From CAISOG01 sp044375625 (lineage in GTDB: Bacteria; Pseudomonadota; Alphaproteobacteria; CAISOG01): a stretch of 57,906 nt of DNA. The stretch is taken from positions 1-57,906 of the forward strand of contig JBILMH010000006.1 of assembly GCA_044375625.1 (NCBI GenBank), given 5' to 3'. Made by a program: the position numbers and the translations under genes. This document shows, in pieces, positions 1-10,101 of the stretch (within the stretch, counting starts at the first letter, position 1; the number at the start of each line of letters is the position of its first letter). Under the pieces are notes generated by a model. That model was not told the origin of the DNA. It saw only the letters and a program-made list of their open reading frames with translations, and searched no databases.

Positions 1-2
1 TT

Positions 3-1742
3 GAGCCGCAATCCGAAACAGTTTGGCGTCAGGCTGATAAATACGGCGTGCCGCGCATTTGCTACGTCAACAAAATGGACCGTATTGGTGCCAATTTTGA
101 TCGCTGTGTTGAAATGATGGTGGATCGCTTGGGCACCCGTCCGCTTGTGTTGCACATTCCAATTGGTGCCGAATCGGACTACGCTGGTTTGGTTGATCTG
201 GTGAAAAACAAGGCGATTCTGTGGAAAGACGAAAGCCTGGGCGCTGAATTTTACGAAGCCGAAATTCCAGATAATCTTAAGGAAACGGCTGCCACTCTGC
301 GCGCCGCCCTTATTGAGGCTGCGGTTGAGATGGATGATGACGCGCTGGAGAAATACTTGGGTGGGGAAGAGCCTGACATGGCTACCCTGAAATCTTGCAT
401 CCGCAAGGGCACTATTGCGCGTAGCTTTGTGCCAGTTCTGTGCGGCAGCTCATTCAAAAACAAAGGGGTTCAGCCCCTGTTGGATGCGGTCGTAGACTAT
501 CTGCCTAGCCCACTGGACATTCCTGACGTGGCGGGCGTGAAAATGGATGGTGAGACCCCCGACACCCGCCCTGCTAAGGATGATGCCCCATTCTCTGGCC
601 TGGCCTTTAAAATCATGAACGACCCCTTTGTGGGCAGCATCACCTTCCTGCGGATTTACTCGGGAACCCTGACCAAAAGCAGCAGTGTGGTGAACACGGT
701 TAAAGATGAAAAAGAACGGATTGGCCGTATGCTGCTGATGCACGCCAACACCCGTGAAGATATTGATGAGGCGCGCGCTGGCGACATTATCGCCCTAGCT
801 GGCTTGAAATACACCACCACCGGCGACACCCTGTGCGATGCGGCTAGCCCGATTGTGTTGGAGCGGATGGAGTTCCCTGAACCTGTTATTGAGGTGGCGG
901 TGGAGCCAAAATCCAAAGCTGACCAAGAAAAAATGGGGATTGCCCTGAACCGTCTGGCGCAGGAGGATCCATCCTTCCGCGTTACCACCGACCAGGAAAG
1001 CGGCCAAACCGTTATCAGCGGAATGGGTGAGCTGCACTTGGAAGTGTTGGTTGACCGTATGCGCCGTGAATTTAAGGTGGAGGCGGATGTGGGCGATCCA
1101 CAGGTGGCCTACCGCGAAACCATTATCGGCTCCTACGAAGTTGACTACACCCACAAAAAACAATCGGGTGGTTCGGGTCAGTTTGCGCGGGTGAAAATCG
1201 TGTTTGAGCCAGCCGAACGCGGCGCAGGCTTTCAGTTTGTTAGCGAAATTTTCGGTGGGGCAATCCCTAAGGAATACATCCCAGGGGTGGAAAAAGGTTT
1301 GCAGCAAGCTAAGGATACTGGCGTGGTGGCAGGCTTCCCCATGGTCGATTTTAAGGCTCGCTTGATTGACGGTGCCTTCCACAACGTTGACTCCTCAACC
1401 CTGGCCTTTGAGATTGCTGCCAAAGCCGCTTTCCGTGAGGGGATTGCTAAGGCTTCGCCCCGCCTGCTGGAGCCGATGATGAATGTAGAGGTTGTTACCC
1501 CTGAAGAATACATGGGTGACATCATTGGGGATCTGAACAGCCGTCGTGGTCAGGTTTCTGGTATGGATAGCCGTGGGAACGCTCGTGTCGTTTCTGCAAT
1601 TGTTCCTCTTGCAAATATGTTTGGTTATGTTAAGACTCTTCGTTCGATGTCACAGGGAAGAGCTGTCTACACCATGCAGTTTGACCATTACGAGGTTGTT
1701 TCACCCAATATGGCTGAAACAGTTAAGAAAAAGGTCGCTTAA
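3..1742 (+). CDS. fusA: Elongation factor G, 5' end outside the window
   Basis: EF-G is the GTPase that drives translocation and, with RRF, ribosome recycling. The frame is open from base 3 (reading EPQSETVWRQADKYGVPR) into the longer conserved protein, so about 110 N-terminal residues with the P-loop and switch regions are missing. The G4 motif NKMD is present about 25 residues in. The beta-barrel domain II, domain III (SGMGELHLEV), domain IV (GSGQFARV) and the C-terminal domain follow in order to a normal end. The gene is followed 32 bases later by tuf, the usual str-operon order; rpsL and rpsG would be expected just upstream of the window. The identification is secure. Confidence 0.98.
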   Translation, partial: EPQSETVWRQADKYGVPRICYVNKMDRIGANFDRCVEMMVDRLGTRPLVLHIPIGAESDYAGLVDLVKNKAILWKDESLGAEFYEAEIPDNLKETAATLRAALIEAAVEMDDDALEKYLGGEEPDMATLKSCIRKGTIARSFVPVLCGSSFKNKGVQPLLDAVVDYLPSPLDIPDVAGVKMDGETPDTRPAKDDAPFSGLAFKIMNDPFVGSITFLRIYSGTLTKSSSVVNTVKDEKERIGRMLLMHANTREDIDEARAGDIIALAGLKYTTTGDTLCDAASPIVLERMEFPEPVIEVAVEPKSKADQEKMGIALNRLAQEDPSFRVTTDQESGQTVISGMGELHLEVLVDRMRREFKVEADVGDPQVAYRETIIGSYEVDYTHKKQSGGSGQFARVKIVFEPAERGAGFQFVSEIFGGAIPKEYIPGVEKGLQQAKDTGVVAGFPMVDFKARLIDGAFHNVDSSTLAFEIAAKAAFREGIAKASPRLLEPMMNVEVVTPEEYMGDIIGDLNSRRGQVSGMDSRGNARVVSAIVPLANMFGYVKTLRSMSQGRAVYTMQFDHYEVVSPNMAETVKKKVA

Positions 1743-1774
1743 CACCAACAACCACTTTTAGGAGTCTGTCACCG

Positions 1775-2965
<1,191 letters not shown>

Positions 2966-3011
2966 AGTGATCTTAGCTTAGGTTATAACAGAAAAAAAGA
3001 TTGATAGTGTG

Positions 3012-3335
3012 ATGGCTGCTGAAGCGCAAAATATCCGCATTCGCCTTAAGGCGTTTGATCATCGTATCCTGGACCGTTCGGCGTTGGAAATCGTCAACAC
3101 GGTTAAGCGGACGGGTGCATTGGTTCGTGGTCCTGTACCACTGCCGCGTGCTATTGAGCGCTTTACAGTCAACCGCTCTCCTCACGTCGACAAAAAATCG
3201 CGTGAACAGTTCGAAATTCGGACGAGCACGCGGTTGATTGACATTGTCGATCCTACCCCTCAAACAGTCGATGCGTTAATGAAGCTGGAATTGCCAGCTG
3301 GTGTTAATGTCCAGATCAAACTATCAGCGGACTAA
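3012..3335 (+). CDS. rpsJ: 30S ribosomal protein S10 (NusE)
   Basis: S10 is a small-subunit head protein that also acts as NusE in antitermination. The 107-residue protein has the family core IRIRLKAFDHRILD, GPVPLPRAIERFTVNRSPHVDKK in two parts, and the ending ELPAGVNVQIKL. GTG at 3009 is immediately followed by ATG at 3012; I chose the ATG because family members begin close to this point. No good Shine-Dalgarno is visible. It opens the S10 gene cluster, 46 bases after tuf, with no obvious terminator between them. Confidence 0.97.
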   Translation: MAAEAQNIRIRLKAFDHRILDRSALEIVNTVKRTGALVRGPVPLPRAIERFTVNRSPHVDKKSREQFEIRTSTRLIDIVDPTPQTVDALMKLELPAGVNVQIKLSAD

Positions 3336-3340
3336 GAACA

Positions 3341-4105
3341 ATGCGTAGTGGTGTGATAACTCAAAAGCTAGGAATGACGCGTATGTACAGCGAAAACGGT
3401 ACGGTTGTGCCGTTGACCCTGTTGTCCGTTAAAGATTGTTATGTCGTTGATGTAAAGACGACTGAGCGTGATGGTTATGTGGCCGTTCAGCTTGGTACGG
3501 CTTTGACCAAACCGCAACGCCTGAACAATGCCCAGAAGCAAGTGTTCATCAAAAAAGAATTGCCGGCTCTGCGTATTCTGCAGGAATGTCGTGTATCGGA
3601 TGATGCCGTTGTTCCCGTGGGTGAGCAGTTGCGTGCTGAGCACTTTATTGTGGGGCAGTATGTTGACGTCACCGCTACCACAAAAGGTAAGGGTTTTGCC
3701 GGTGCCATGAAGCGTCACAACTTTGGTGGTTTGCGGGCAACCCATGGTGTGTCCCTGACCCACCGTAGTCATGGTTCGACTGGTCACAGGGAATTTCCTG
3801 GTAAAGTCTTTAAAAATAAGCGGATGGCCGGTCAAATGGGGAACACCCAGGTAACCCAACAAAGCCTGAAAGTTCTGGTCATCGATACGGAAAACCAACT
3901 GATTGGGGTGCAGGGTTGCGTGCCTGGCGCTAACAAAGGCTGGGTTCTGGTGCGCGATGCTACGAAAAAAGCTTTGCCGGCTGATTTGCCCTATCCAACA
4001 GCCAAATTGGTGGATAGCAATGTTGTAGGCCAGGCAAACACAAATATTGACGTTGCTGAGGACAATGCCCCTATGCACGAATCCACAGAAAATGTATCGG
4101 AGTAG
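3341..4105 (+). CDS. rplC: 50S ribosomal protein L3
   Basis: L3 is a primary 23S rRNA binder close to the peptidyl-transferase centre. The start RSGVITQKLGMTRMY and the central loop GGLRATHGVSLTHRSHGS are diagnostic. At 254 residues it is longer than the roughly 210 of E. coli. The excess is a C-terminal, mostly acidic tail of about 40 residues (ending HESTENVSE), a tail type often seen in alphaproteobacterial L3. It lies 5 bases after rpsJ and 3 bases before rplD, so it is almost certainly co-transcribed. Confidence 0.98.
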   Translation: MRSGVITQKLGMTRMYSENGTVVPLTLLSVKDCYVVDVKTTERDGYVAVQLGTALTKPQRLNNAQKQVFIKKELPALRILQECRVSDDAVVPVGEQLRAEHFIVGQYVDVTATTKGKGFAGAMKRHNFGGLRATHGVSLTHRSHGSTGHREFPGKVFKNKRMAGQMGNTQVTQQSLKVLVIDTENQLIGVQGCVPGANKGWVLVRDATKKALPADLPYPTAKLVDSNVVGQANTNIDVAEDNAPMHESTENVSE

Positions 4106-4108
4106 GCA

Positions 4109-4744
4109 ATGAAACTGGCAGTACGCGATTGGACAAATAAAGAGATTGGCAGTTTTGAGCTGGCTGAGGCGATTGCTGGAGCCGAAAAACGTGCCGATCT
4201 GATGGCGATGACCGTGCGTTGGCAATTGGCCAAACGTCGTGCGGGCACGCACAAGGTCAAACAGATTGGTGACATCTCTGGTACCACCAAAAAGCCTTTC
4301 GCTCAAAAAGGTACGGGGCGGGCTCGTCAGGGTAGCCTGCGCGGGCCTCATCAACGGGGTGGCGCCGTCATTTTTGGTCCTGTGGTTCGTGATCATGGAT
4401 ACGACTTGAACAAAAAAGTTCGCAGAGCTGCTTTGTTAAGCGCGCTGATTACCAAGATTCAGGACAACAAACTGTTGGTTATGGATCAAGCCAGCTTTGA
4501 CTTCACCAAAACCTCGCAGTTTAGCACCGCCCTGAACGGCATGCAGTGCGCCTCGGTTCTGATGTTGCAAACCAAAGAGCAGCTTCAGTCTGTGCGGCGG
4601 GTTGCAGCCAACATCCCGAATGTCGATGTGTTGGCCGATGAAGGCGCCAATGTGTATGACATTCTTCGTCGTGATTTTCTTATTATCAGTAAGGACGCTC
4701 TTGAGCGTCTGCAACAAAGGTTGACCCATGTTAAAGCGTCGTAA
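4109..4744 (+). CDS. rplD: 50S ribosomal protein L4
   Basis: L4 binds 23S rRNA and sends a loop into the exit tunnel. That loop is visible as GTGRARQGSLRGPHQRGG. The length of 211 residues is typical. In E. coli L4 represses the S10 operon, but no equivalent leader can be identified here. The last 17 bases overlap the start of rplW in another frame, which suggests translational coupling. Confidence 0.98.
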   Translation: MKLAVRDWTNKEIGSFELAEAIAGAEKRADLMAMTVRWQLAKRRAGTHKVKQIGDISGTTKKPFAQKGTGRARQGSLRGPHQRGGAVIFGPVVRDHGYDLNKKVRRAALLSALITKIQDNKLLVMDQASFDFTKTSQFSTALNGMQCASVLMLQTKEQLQSVRRVAANIPNVDVLADEGANVYDILRRDFLIISKDALERLQQRLTHVKAS

Positions 4745-5060
4745 GTCAGTTTCCAAAAATGCTGAGCAACCAGCTCTGTCGCATTATCGCGTCATCGTTG
4801 CTCCACACATTACGGAAAAATCAACCCTGCTTGGTGAAAATCAGCAAGTTGTTTTTAAGGTTGCCCGTGATGCGGACAAGCCAACCATTAAGGCTGCTGT
4901 TGAATCGCTGTTTAAGGTTGAGGTTTCTTCGGTTAACACCATGAATGTTCAAGGTAAGGTTAAGCGTTTTCGTGGACGGTTGGGTCAGCGCGCCGCTTTT
5001 AAGAAGGCAATTATTTGCCTGAAGCCTGGCTCTAAAATTGACTTTTCTGCAGGAGTCTAG
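4728..5060 (+). CDS. rplW: 50S ribosomal protein L23
   Basis: L23 lies at the exit of the ribosomal tunnel and is the docking site for trigger factor and SRP. The family motif APHITEKSTLL and the segment VNTMNVQGKVKRFRGRLG are present. The protein is 110 residues if the ATG inside the 3' end of rplD is used, giving a short basic N-terminal extension (LKRRKSVSK) before the conserved core. A later start would remove this extension. It sits between rplD and rplB in standard order. Confidence 0.96.
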   Translation: MLKRRKSVSKNAEQPALSHYRVIVAPHITEKSTLLGENQQVVFKVARDADKPTIKAAVESLFKVEVSSVNTMNVQGKVKRFRGRLGQRAAFKKAIICLKPGSKIDFSAGV

Positions 5061-5062
5061 CA

Positions 5063-5899
5063 ATGGCACTTCGTTCCTTAAAACCCGTAACCCCTAGCCA
5101 ACGTCATACGGTTCTGGTTAACCGTAGCGACCTTTGGAAAGGCGACCCGGTCAAAAGTCTTACCAAGGGTAAAAGCAAAACTGGTGCGCGTAACAACAAC
5201 GGACGCATTACCGTACGTTCCCGCGGTGGTGGCGCGCGTAAGGTTTTGCGTGAAGTTGATTTTAAGCGTAAAAAACATGGTATTCCAGCTGTGGTTGAAC
5301 GGATTGAATATGATCCAAACCGCACTGCGTATCTTGCTCTGTTGAAATATGAAGACGGTGTTGTCAGCTATGTTCTTGCTGTTGAAGGCATGACCATCGG
5401 TCAGGTGGTTGAATGTGGCGATGCAGTTGATATTAAGCCTGGCAATGCCATGCGCCTAAAAAATATTCCAACCGGCACCATGATTCACAATGTTGAACTT
5501 CGTGCTGGCAAGGGCGGGCAGCTGGCTCGTTCTGCTGGTTGCAGTGTTCAGCTGTTGGGTAAAGATGATAAGTACGCCCAACTACGCCTGGCTTCGGGTG
5601 AACGTCGGATGGTTGAGGCGGATTGTTTTGCCACCGTAGGCGTTGTATCCAACACCGATCACAAAAACACTAGTCTGGGTAAAGCCGGTCGGAGTCGTTG
5701 GTTGGGTCGTCGTCCCCATGTTCGTGGTGTCGCGATGAACCCAGTCGATCACCCGCATGGTGGTGGTGAGGGTAAAACGTCAGGTGGTCGTCACCCTGTG
5801 ACACCTTGGGGCAAACCAACCAAAGGCAAGAGAACACGTAACAATAAGCGGACCGATTATCTCATTATTCGCCGCCGCAACGCAACAAAGGGTAAATAG
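5063..5899 (+). CDS. rplB: 50S ribosomal protein L2
   Basis: L2 is a primary 23S rRNA binder needed for subunit joining and peptidyl-transferase activity. The 278-residue protein has the signature RGVAMNPVDHPHGGGEG with the conserved histidine close to the catalytic centre, and the N-terminal NNNGRITVRSRGGGARK. The ATG is preceded by AGGAG within the rplW stop region. Gene order and length are normal. Confidence 0.99.
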   Translation: MALRSLKPVTPSQRHTVLVNRSDLWKGDPVKSLTKGKSKTGARNNNGRITVRSRGGGARKVLREVDFKRKKHGIPAVVERIEYDPNRTAYLALLKYEDGVVSYVLAVEGMTIGQVVECGDAVDIKPGNAMRLKNIPTGTMIHNVELRAGKGGQLARSAGCSVQLLGKDDKYAQLRLASGERRMVEADCFATVGVVSNTDHKNTSLGKAGRSRWLGRRPHVRGVAMNPVDHPHGGGEGKTSGGRHPVTPWGKPTKGKRTRNNKRTDYLIIRRRNATKGK

Positions 5900-5904
5900 A
5901 CGCT

Positions 5905-6183
5905 ATGGCTCGTTCAGTATGGAAAGGTCCTTTCGTTGACCATTATTTGCTGCCTAAGGTTGATAAGCTGCGGGCAAGCGGTCGTCATGACTTGATTAAG
6001 ACCTGGTCACGACGTTCGGTTATTCTGCCGCAATTTGTTGGCGTTACTTTTGCCGTTCATAATGGTAAGAAATTTGTTCCTGTGTTGGTGAATGAAAACA
6101 TGATTGGTCACCGTTTGGGGGAGTTTGCACCTACCCGCACCTTCCATGGTCACGCAGCAGATAAGAAGGCGAAGAGGAAATAA
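5905..6183 (+). CDS. rpsS: 30S ribosomal protein S19
   Basis: S19 sits in the head of the small subunit with S13. The 92 residues contain RSVWKGPFVDHYLLPKV, the core TWSRRSVILPQFVG and the tail LGEFAPTRTFHGH, all typical. It is 5 bases from rplB and 2 bases from rplV. Confidence 0.98.
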   Translation: MARSVWKGPFVDHYLLPKVDKLRASGRHDLIKTWSRRSVILPQFVGVTFAVHNGKKFVPVLVNENMIGHRLGEFAPTRTFHGHAADKKAKRK

Positions 6184-6185
6184 CT

Positions 6186-6536
6186 ATGGCACAAGCAACC
6201 CAAGCACTGGCAAAAGCCAACGGTTTGCGCACCAGTCCACGTAAGTTGGGCTTGGTAGCAGATCTGATTCGTGGTAAGGATGCACCCGTTGCCCTTAACG
6301 CACTGACTTTTTGTGACCGACGCATCGCCGTTGCAGTAAAAAAAGCTGTACAGTCTGCTATCGCCAACGCTGAAAACAACCATCAGTTGGATGTGGATCG
6401 CCTGTACGTCAAGGAAGTTTATGTCGGTAAGGCAATGGTGCTGAAGCGTTTGCACACTCGCGGTCGTGGTCGTTCAGCTCGCATTTTAAAGCCGTTTAGC
6501 AACCTGACGGTCATTGTCGCCGAACGGCCAGAATAG
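6186..6536 (+). CDS. rplV: 50S ribosomal protein L22
   Basis: L22 lines the exit tunnel with a long beta-hairpin. The 116 residues include LRTSPRKLGLVADLIRG, AIANAENNHQLDVDRL and the hairpin region RLHTRGRGRSARI. Length and order are normal for the family. Confidence 0.98.
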   Translation: MAQATQALAKANGLRTSPRKLGLVADLIRGKDAPVALNALTFCDRRIAVAVKKAVQSAIANAENNHQLDVDRLYVKEVYVGKAMVLKRLHTRGRGRSARILKPFSNLTVIVAERPE

Positions 6537-6553
6537 AGATAGGAAATAAAAAA

Positions 6554-7231
6554 ATGGGTCAAAAAGTTTGTCCAATTGGCTTGCGTCTGGGTATCAACCG
6601 TACCTGGGATTCTCGTTGGTATGCTGATAAGGAGTATGCCACCATGCTTCACAGCGACATCAAGATGCGTAAGTTTCTTGAAGATCGTCTGTCAGCTGCT
6701 GGTGTATCGCGTATTGTTATCGAGCGTCCCGCTAAGAAAGCGCGGGTAACTCTGTTTACCGCTCGCCCTGGCGTGGTCATTGGTAAGAAAGGTGTCGATA
6801 TCGATAAATTGCGTAGCGAGCTGACCAAGATTGCTGGCGATGAAGTCTCGTTGAATATTGTTGAGGTTCGCAAGCCTGAATTGGATGCCAAATTGGTGGC
6901 CGAATCGGTTGCGCAACAGATTGAAAAAAGGGTTTCCTATCGTCGCGCCATGAAACGCGCGGTGCAATCTGCTCTTCGTTTGGGCGCGCAAGGTATTCGT
7001 ATTAATTGCTCAGGTCGTTTGGGTGGTGCAGAGATTGCGCGTATGGAATGGTACCGTGAAGGGCGCGTGCCGCTACACACGCTACGTGCCGATATTGACT
7101 TTGGCTATGGCACTGCCAAAACCACCTATGGTATTTGTGGCGTGCAGGTTTGGATTTTTAAAGGCGAAATCATGGAACATGATCCCGCAGCAAATGACAA
7201 ACTGACCGTCGAAACACCAGCATTTGGGTAA
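6554..7231 (+). CDS. rpsC: 30S ribosomal protein S3
   Basis: S3 forms part of the mRNA entry site and has helicase-like activity with S4 and S5. The N-terminal MGQKVCPIGLRLG and the KH-domain loop VVIGKKGVDI are evident, as is the C-terminal segment GCSGRLGGAEIAR-like (here INCSGRLGGAEIAR). The length of 225 residues is typical. It is followed 5 bases later by rplP. Confidence 0.98.
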   Translation: MGQKVCPIGLRLGINRTWDSRWYADKEYATMLHSDIKMRKFLEDRLSAAGVSRIVIERPAKKARVTLFTARPGVVIGKKGVDIDKLRSELTKIAGDEVSLNIVEVRKPELDAKLVAESVAQQIEKRVSYRRAMKRAVQSALRLGAQGIRINCSGRLGGAEIARMEWYREGRVPLHTLRADIDFGYGTAKTTYGICGVQVWIFKGEIMEHDPAANDKLTVETPAFG

Positions 7232-7236
7232 GAACA

Positions 7237-7656
7237 ATGTTAAGTCCAAAAAGAACAAAATACCGTAAGGCGCACAAAGGCCGCATTCATGGTGACGCTA
7301 AAAGCGGCGCAACCTTAAGCTTTGGCTCCTATGGCTTGAAAACCGTTGATGCGGGTCGTATAACAGCCCGTCAGATTGAGTCAGCTCGTCGTACAATTAC
7401 CCGTTCAATGAAACGTGCGGGTAGAGTATGGATTCGAATTTTCCCTGATATTCCTGTCAGTACCAAGCCAGCCGAAGTTCGGATGGGAAGCGGGAAGGGG
7501 AGTCCTGAGTATTGGATTGCCCGCGTTCGCCCAGGTCGCATCATGTTTGAGATTGAAGGCGTGCCTGAAGCTGTTGCAGTGCAGGCTTTTGCCCTGGCTT
7601 CAGCCAAGTTGCCGGTTGATACCCGCTTTGTTAAACGTCTGCCCGGATTAGCCTAA
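7237..7656 (+). CDS. rplP: 50S ribosomal protein L16
   Basis: L16 helps position the A-site tRNA elbow. The 139 residues begin MLSPKRTKYRKAHKGR and contain RMGSGKGSPEYWIARV followed by PGRIMFEIEGV, which are family hallmarks. There is a single base between its stop codon and the rpmC start. Confidence 0.98.
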   Translation: MLSPKRTKYRKAHKGRIHGDAKSGATLSFGSYGLKTVDAGRITARQIESARRTITRSMKRAGRVWIRIFPDIPVSTKPAEVRMGSGKGSPEYWIARVRPGRIMFEIEGVPEAVAVQAFALASAKLPVDTRFVKRLPGLA

Positions 7657-7657
7657 G

Positions 7658-7855
7658 ATGAAAAATACAGAACTACGTTTGCTGACCTCAGATCAGTTGA
7701 AAGATAAGTTGCGCGACCTTTATCGTGAGGCTATGAATTTGCGCTTTCAAAAAGCGCAGGGAGCCCTTGAAAACCCATCGCGTTTGCGCTATGTTCGCCG
7801 TTCGGTTGCCAAGGTGCAGACGTTTTTAAGAGAACAACTGCTTAAACAGCAATAG
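7658..7855 (+). CDS. rpmC: 50S ribosomal protein L29
   Basis: L29 is a small two-helix protein near the tunnel exit beside L23. The 65-residue sequence has the expected pattern TSDQLKDKLRDLYREAMNLRFQ followed in a second helix by ENPSRLRYVRRSVAKVQTFL. Position between L16 and S17 confirms it. Confidence 0.96.
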   Translation: MKNTELRLLTSDQLKDKLRDLYREAMNLRFQKAQGALENPSRLRYVRRSVAKVQTFLREQLLKQQ

Positions 7856-7873
7856 AATATAGAGGATTTCGTT

Positions 7874-8131
7874 ATGCCGCGTCGCGTGATGCAAGGTGTT
7901 GTGGTCAGCAATAAAATGCAAAAGACCTTGGTTGTGCGTGTTGAACGTCGCACCACACACCCCCTTTACCGTAAGATTATTAAGTTGAGCAAAAAGTACG
8001 CTGTTCATGTTGAGCGCGAGGGCGACTATCAAATTGGTCAAACCGTTAGTATTCAGGAATGTGCTCCTATTTCCAAAAACAAGAAATGGGAAGTTCTGTT
8101 GGCCGTCACCAGTGAAGGGATCGCATCATGA
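7874..8131 (+). CDS. rpsQ: 30S ribosomal protein S17
   Basis: S17 is an early-assembly OB-fold protein of the small subunit. The 85 residues contain GVVVSNKMQKTLVVRVERR, the THPLYRKII segment and the IQECAPISKNKKW ending. AGAGGA precedes the ATG. The stop codon overlaps the rplN start by four bases (ATGA). Confidence 0.97.
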   Translation: MPRRVMQGVVVSNKMQKTLVVRVERRTTHPLYRKIIKLSKKYAVHVEREGDYQIGQTVSIQECAPISKNKKWEVLLAVTSEGIAS

Positions 8132-8496
8132 TTCAAATGCGTACAAATTTGCAGGTTGCCGACAATTCTGGCGCCAAAACCATCCAGTGCATTAAGGTGC
8201 TGGGCGGTTCCCATCGGCGGACAGCTGATGTGGGCGATGTCATTGTTGTGGCTATCAAAAATGCCATTCCGCGTGGCAAGGTGAAGAAAGGTGACGTGCA
8301 TCGTGCGGTTATCGTTCGTACCGCCAAGGAAATTCGTCGCAACGATGGTACCGCCATTCGCTTTGACCGTAATGCCGCTGTTTTGATTAACAAACAGGGC
8401 GAGCCATTGGGAACTAGGATTTTTGGCCCGGTGACGCGTGAGTTGCGAGCCAAAAAATACATGAAAATTATTTCCCTAGCGCCGGAGGTGCTGTAG
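8128..8496 (+). CDS. rplN: 50S ribosomal protein L14
   Basis: L14 lies at the subunit interface. The 122 residues begin MIQMRTNLQVADNSGAK and contain GTRIFGPVTREL, both diagnostic. The four-base overlap with rpsQ suggests coupled translation. Confidence 0.98.
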   Translation: MIQMRTNLQVADNSGAKTIQCIKVLGGSHRRTADVGDVIVVAIKNAIPRGKVKKGDVHRAVIVRTAKEIRRNDGTAIRFDRNAAVLINKQGEPLGTRIFGPVTRELRAKKYMKIISLAPEVL

Positions 8497-8498
8497 CC

Positions 8499-8813
8499 AT
8501 GATTCGGCGTTTAAAAAAAGGCGACAAAGTCGTTGTGTTGACGGGTAAAGATAAGGGCAGAACTGGTGAGATTGCCACGGTTTACCCAAAGCTGGATCGT
8601 GTTTTGGTTGGTGGCATCAACCAGGCCAAGAAGCACAGCAAGCCAACCGCGCAATCGGCTGGTGGAATTGTGGTGATTGATCGCCCTATCCATGTTTCAA
8701 ATGTTGCCCTTGTTGATCCAAAAACATCTAAGGCATCCCGTGTTGGCTTTAGCTTTTTGCCTGATGGTCAAAAGGTGCGTGTGGCCAAAAAATCTGGCGA
8801 ACAAATTGGTTAG
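8499..8813 (+). CDS. rplX: 50S ribosomal protein L24
   Basis: L24 initiates assembly of the large subunit. The 104 residues carry the KOW motif (KGDKVVVLTGKDKGRTGEI) and the segment GGIVVIDRPIHVSNVAL. It follows rplN by 2 bases and precedes rplE by 8. Confidence 0.97.
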   Translation: MIRRLKKGDKVVVLTGKDKGRTGEIATVYPKLDRVLVGGINQAKKHSKPTAQSAGGIVVIDRPIHVSNVALVDPKTSKASRVGFSFLPDGQKVRVAKKSGEQIG

Positions 8814-8821
8814 TAAAGATT

Positions 8822-9373
8822 ATGAGTACCTATACCCCCCGTTTAATGCAGCATTACGAAAAAGTGGTTAAGCCCGCTTTGGTCGAGGAATTTACCTACA
8901 AAAACGTTATGGAGATTCCTAAGGTTAAGGCTATCTACATCAACATGGGCGTTGGTAAGGCTGTTCAGGATCAAAAAAAGCTTGAGGCGGCTACCGCTGA
9001 GCTAACCTTAATTGCTGGTCAAAAAGCCGTTGTTACCAAGGCGAAAAAGTCTATTGCTGGCTTTAAACTCCGCACCAATCTTCCGATTGGTTGTCGCGTC
9101 ACCTTGCGCGGTCAACGTATGTATGACTTTCTGGATCGCTTGGTTACGATTGCCCTGCCACGGGTTAAAGATTTTCGCGGACTGTCCGCAAAAAGCTTTG
9201 ACGGGAATGGCAATTACAGCCTGGGTCTTAAGGAGCAAATTGTTTTTCCTGAAATTAACTACGATAAGGTTGACGAAATTCGTGGGATGGATATAACCAT
9301 CGTCACCAGCGCCCGTACCAATGACGAAGGTAAGGCTCTTTTAAAAGCCCTGTACCTCCCAATTCAAAACTGA
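8822..9373 (+). CDS. rplE: 50S ribosomal protein L5
   Basis: L5 binds 5S rRNA and contacts the P-site tRNA. The 183 residues include VMEIPKVKAIYINMGVG, GCRVTLRG and the C-terminal GMDITIVTSARTNDEGKALL, all typical. Order L24-L5-S14 matches the spc operon. Confidence 0.98.
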   Translation: MSTYTPRLMQHYEKVVKPALVEEFTYKNVMEIPKVKAIYINMGVGKAVQDQKKLEAATAELTLIAGQKAVVTKAKKSIAGFKLRTNLPIGCRVTLRGQRMYDFLDRLVTIALPRVKDFRGLSAKSFDGNGNYSLGLKEQIVFPEINYDKVDEIRGMDITIVTSARTNDEGKALLKALYLPIQN

Positions 9374-9380
9374 GAAAGCC

Positions 9381-9686
9381 ATGTCGAAAGTATCATCCGT
9401 AAATAAGAATGAGCATCGCAAGAAGCTTGCTGATCGTACCGCCACAAAGCGTGATGCTCTGCGCAAACAAATTAAGGATCGCAGCATCAGTGTTGAGGAG
9501 CGCATTCAGTTGCAGTTCCAAATGCAAAAACTGCCTAAGAATTCTGCGCCAATCCGTTACCGCAACCGTTGCGGAATTACTGGTCGCCCCCGTGGTGTAT
9601 GGTCAAAGTTTCGTTTGTGCCGCGTTCTGATTCGCGATTTGGGTTCGCGCGGTCTCATTCCTGGTTTAATTAAAGCGAGTTGGTAA
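9381..9686 (+). CDS. rpsN: 30S ribosomal protein S14, zinc-free type
   Basis: S14 is a head protein of the small subunit. At 101 residues this is the long form. The RNRCGITGRPRGV and FRLCRVLIRD segments are present, but there is no four-cysteine zinc site, so this is the zinc-independent type usual in alphaproteobacteria. Confidence 0.97.
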   Translation: MSKVSSVNKNEHRKKLADRTATKRDALRKQIKDRSISVEERIQLQFQMQKLPKNSAPIRYRNRCGITGRPRGVWSKFRLCRVLIRDLGSRGLIPGLIKASW

Positions 9687-9687
9687 G

Positions 9688-10086
9688 ATGTCTTTGAGTG
9701 ATCCAATTGGTGATTTGTTGACACGTCTGCGCAATGGGCAGATGGTGCGTAAATCGGTTGTTAAAGCCCCCTACAGCAAAATGCGTGAAGGTGTTCTTGC
9801 GGTTTTGCAGCAGGAAGGTTTGATTCGTGGCTATACTGTCTCTGAATTGCGTCCTAATGTTAAAGAGTTGAGCGTCGAGCTGAAATACCACGAAGGTCGC
9901 CCTGCAATCATTAATATTCAGCGTGTTTCTAAGCCAGGTTGTCGCGTGTATCGTCCAATCGAGGATGTAAAGCCGTCTTATAATGGTTTGGGCATTTCAA
10001 TTTTGTCGACCTCACGTGGGATATTGTCCGACGCTGATGCAAAAGCAGCGAATGTTGGTGGCGAAGTCCTCTGCACGGTATTTTAA
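9688..10086 (+). CDS. rpsH: 30S ribosomal protein S8
   Basis: S8 binds the central domain of 16S rRNA and in E. coli represses the spc operon. The 132 residues contain DPIGDLLTRLRNGQ, PYSKMREGVLAVL and the C-terminal ISILSTSRGILSDADA-type motif. There is one base between rpsN and rpsH. Confidence 0.98.
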   Translation: MSLSDPIGDLLTRLRNGQMVRKSVVKAPYSKMREGVLAVLQQEGLIRGYTVSELRPNVKELSVELKYHEGRPAIINIQRVSKPGCRVYRPIEDVKPSYNGLGISILSTSRGILSDADAKAANVGGEVLCTVF

Positions 10087-10101
10087 AGAAAGAAAAAAGC
10101 T

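Noticed and set aside
3368..4396. Minus-strand frame of 342 codons across rplC and rplD
   Set aside because: It runs against two certain ribosomal protein genes and resembles no protein family.
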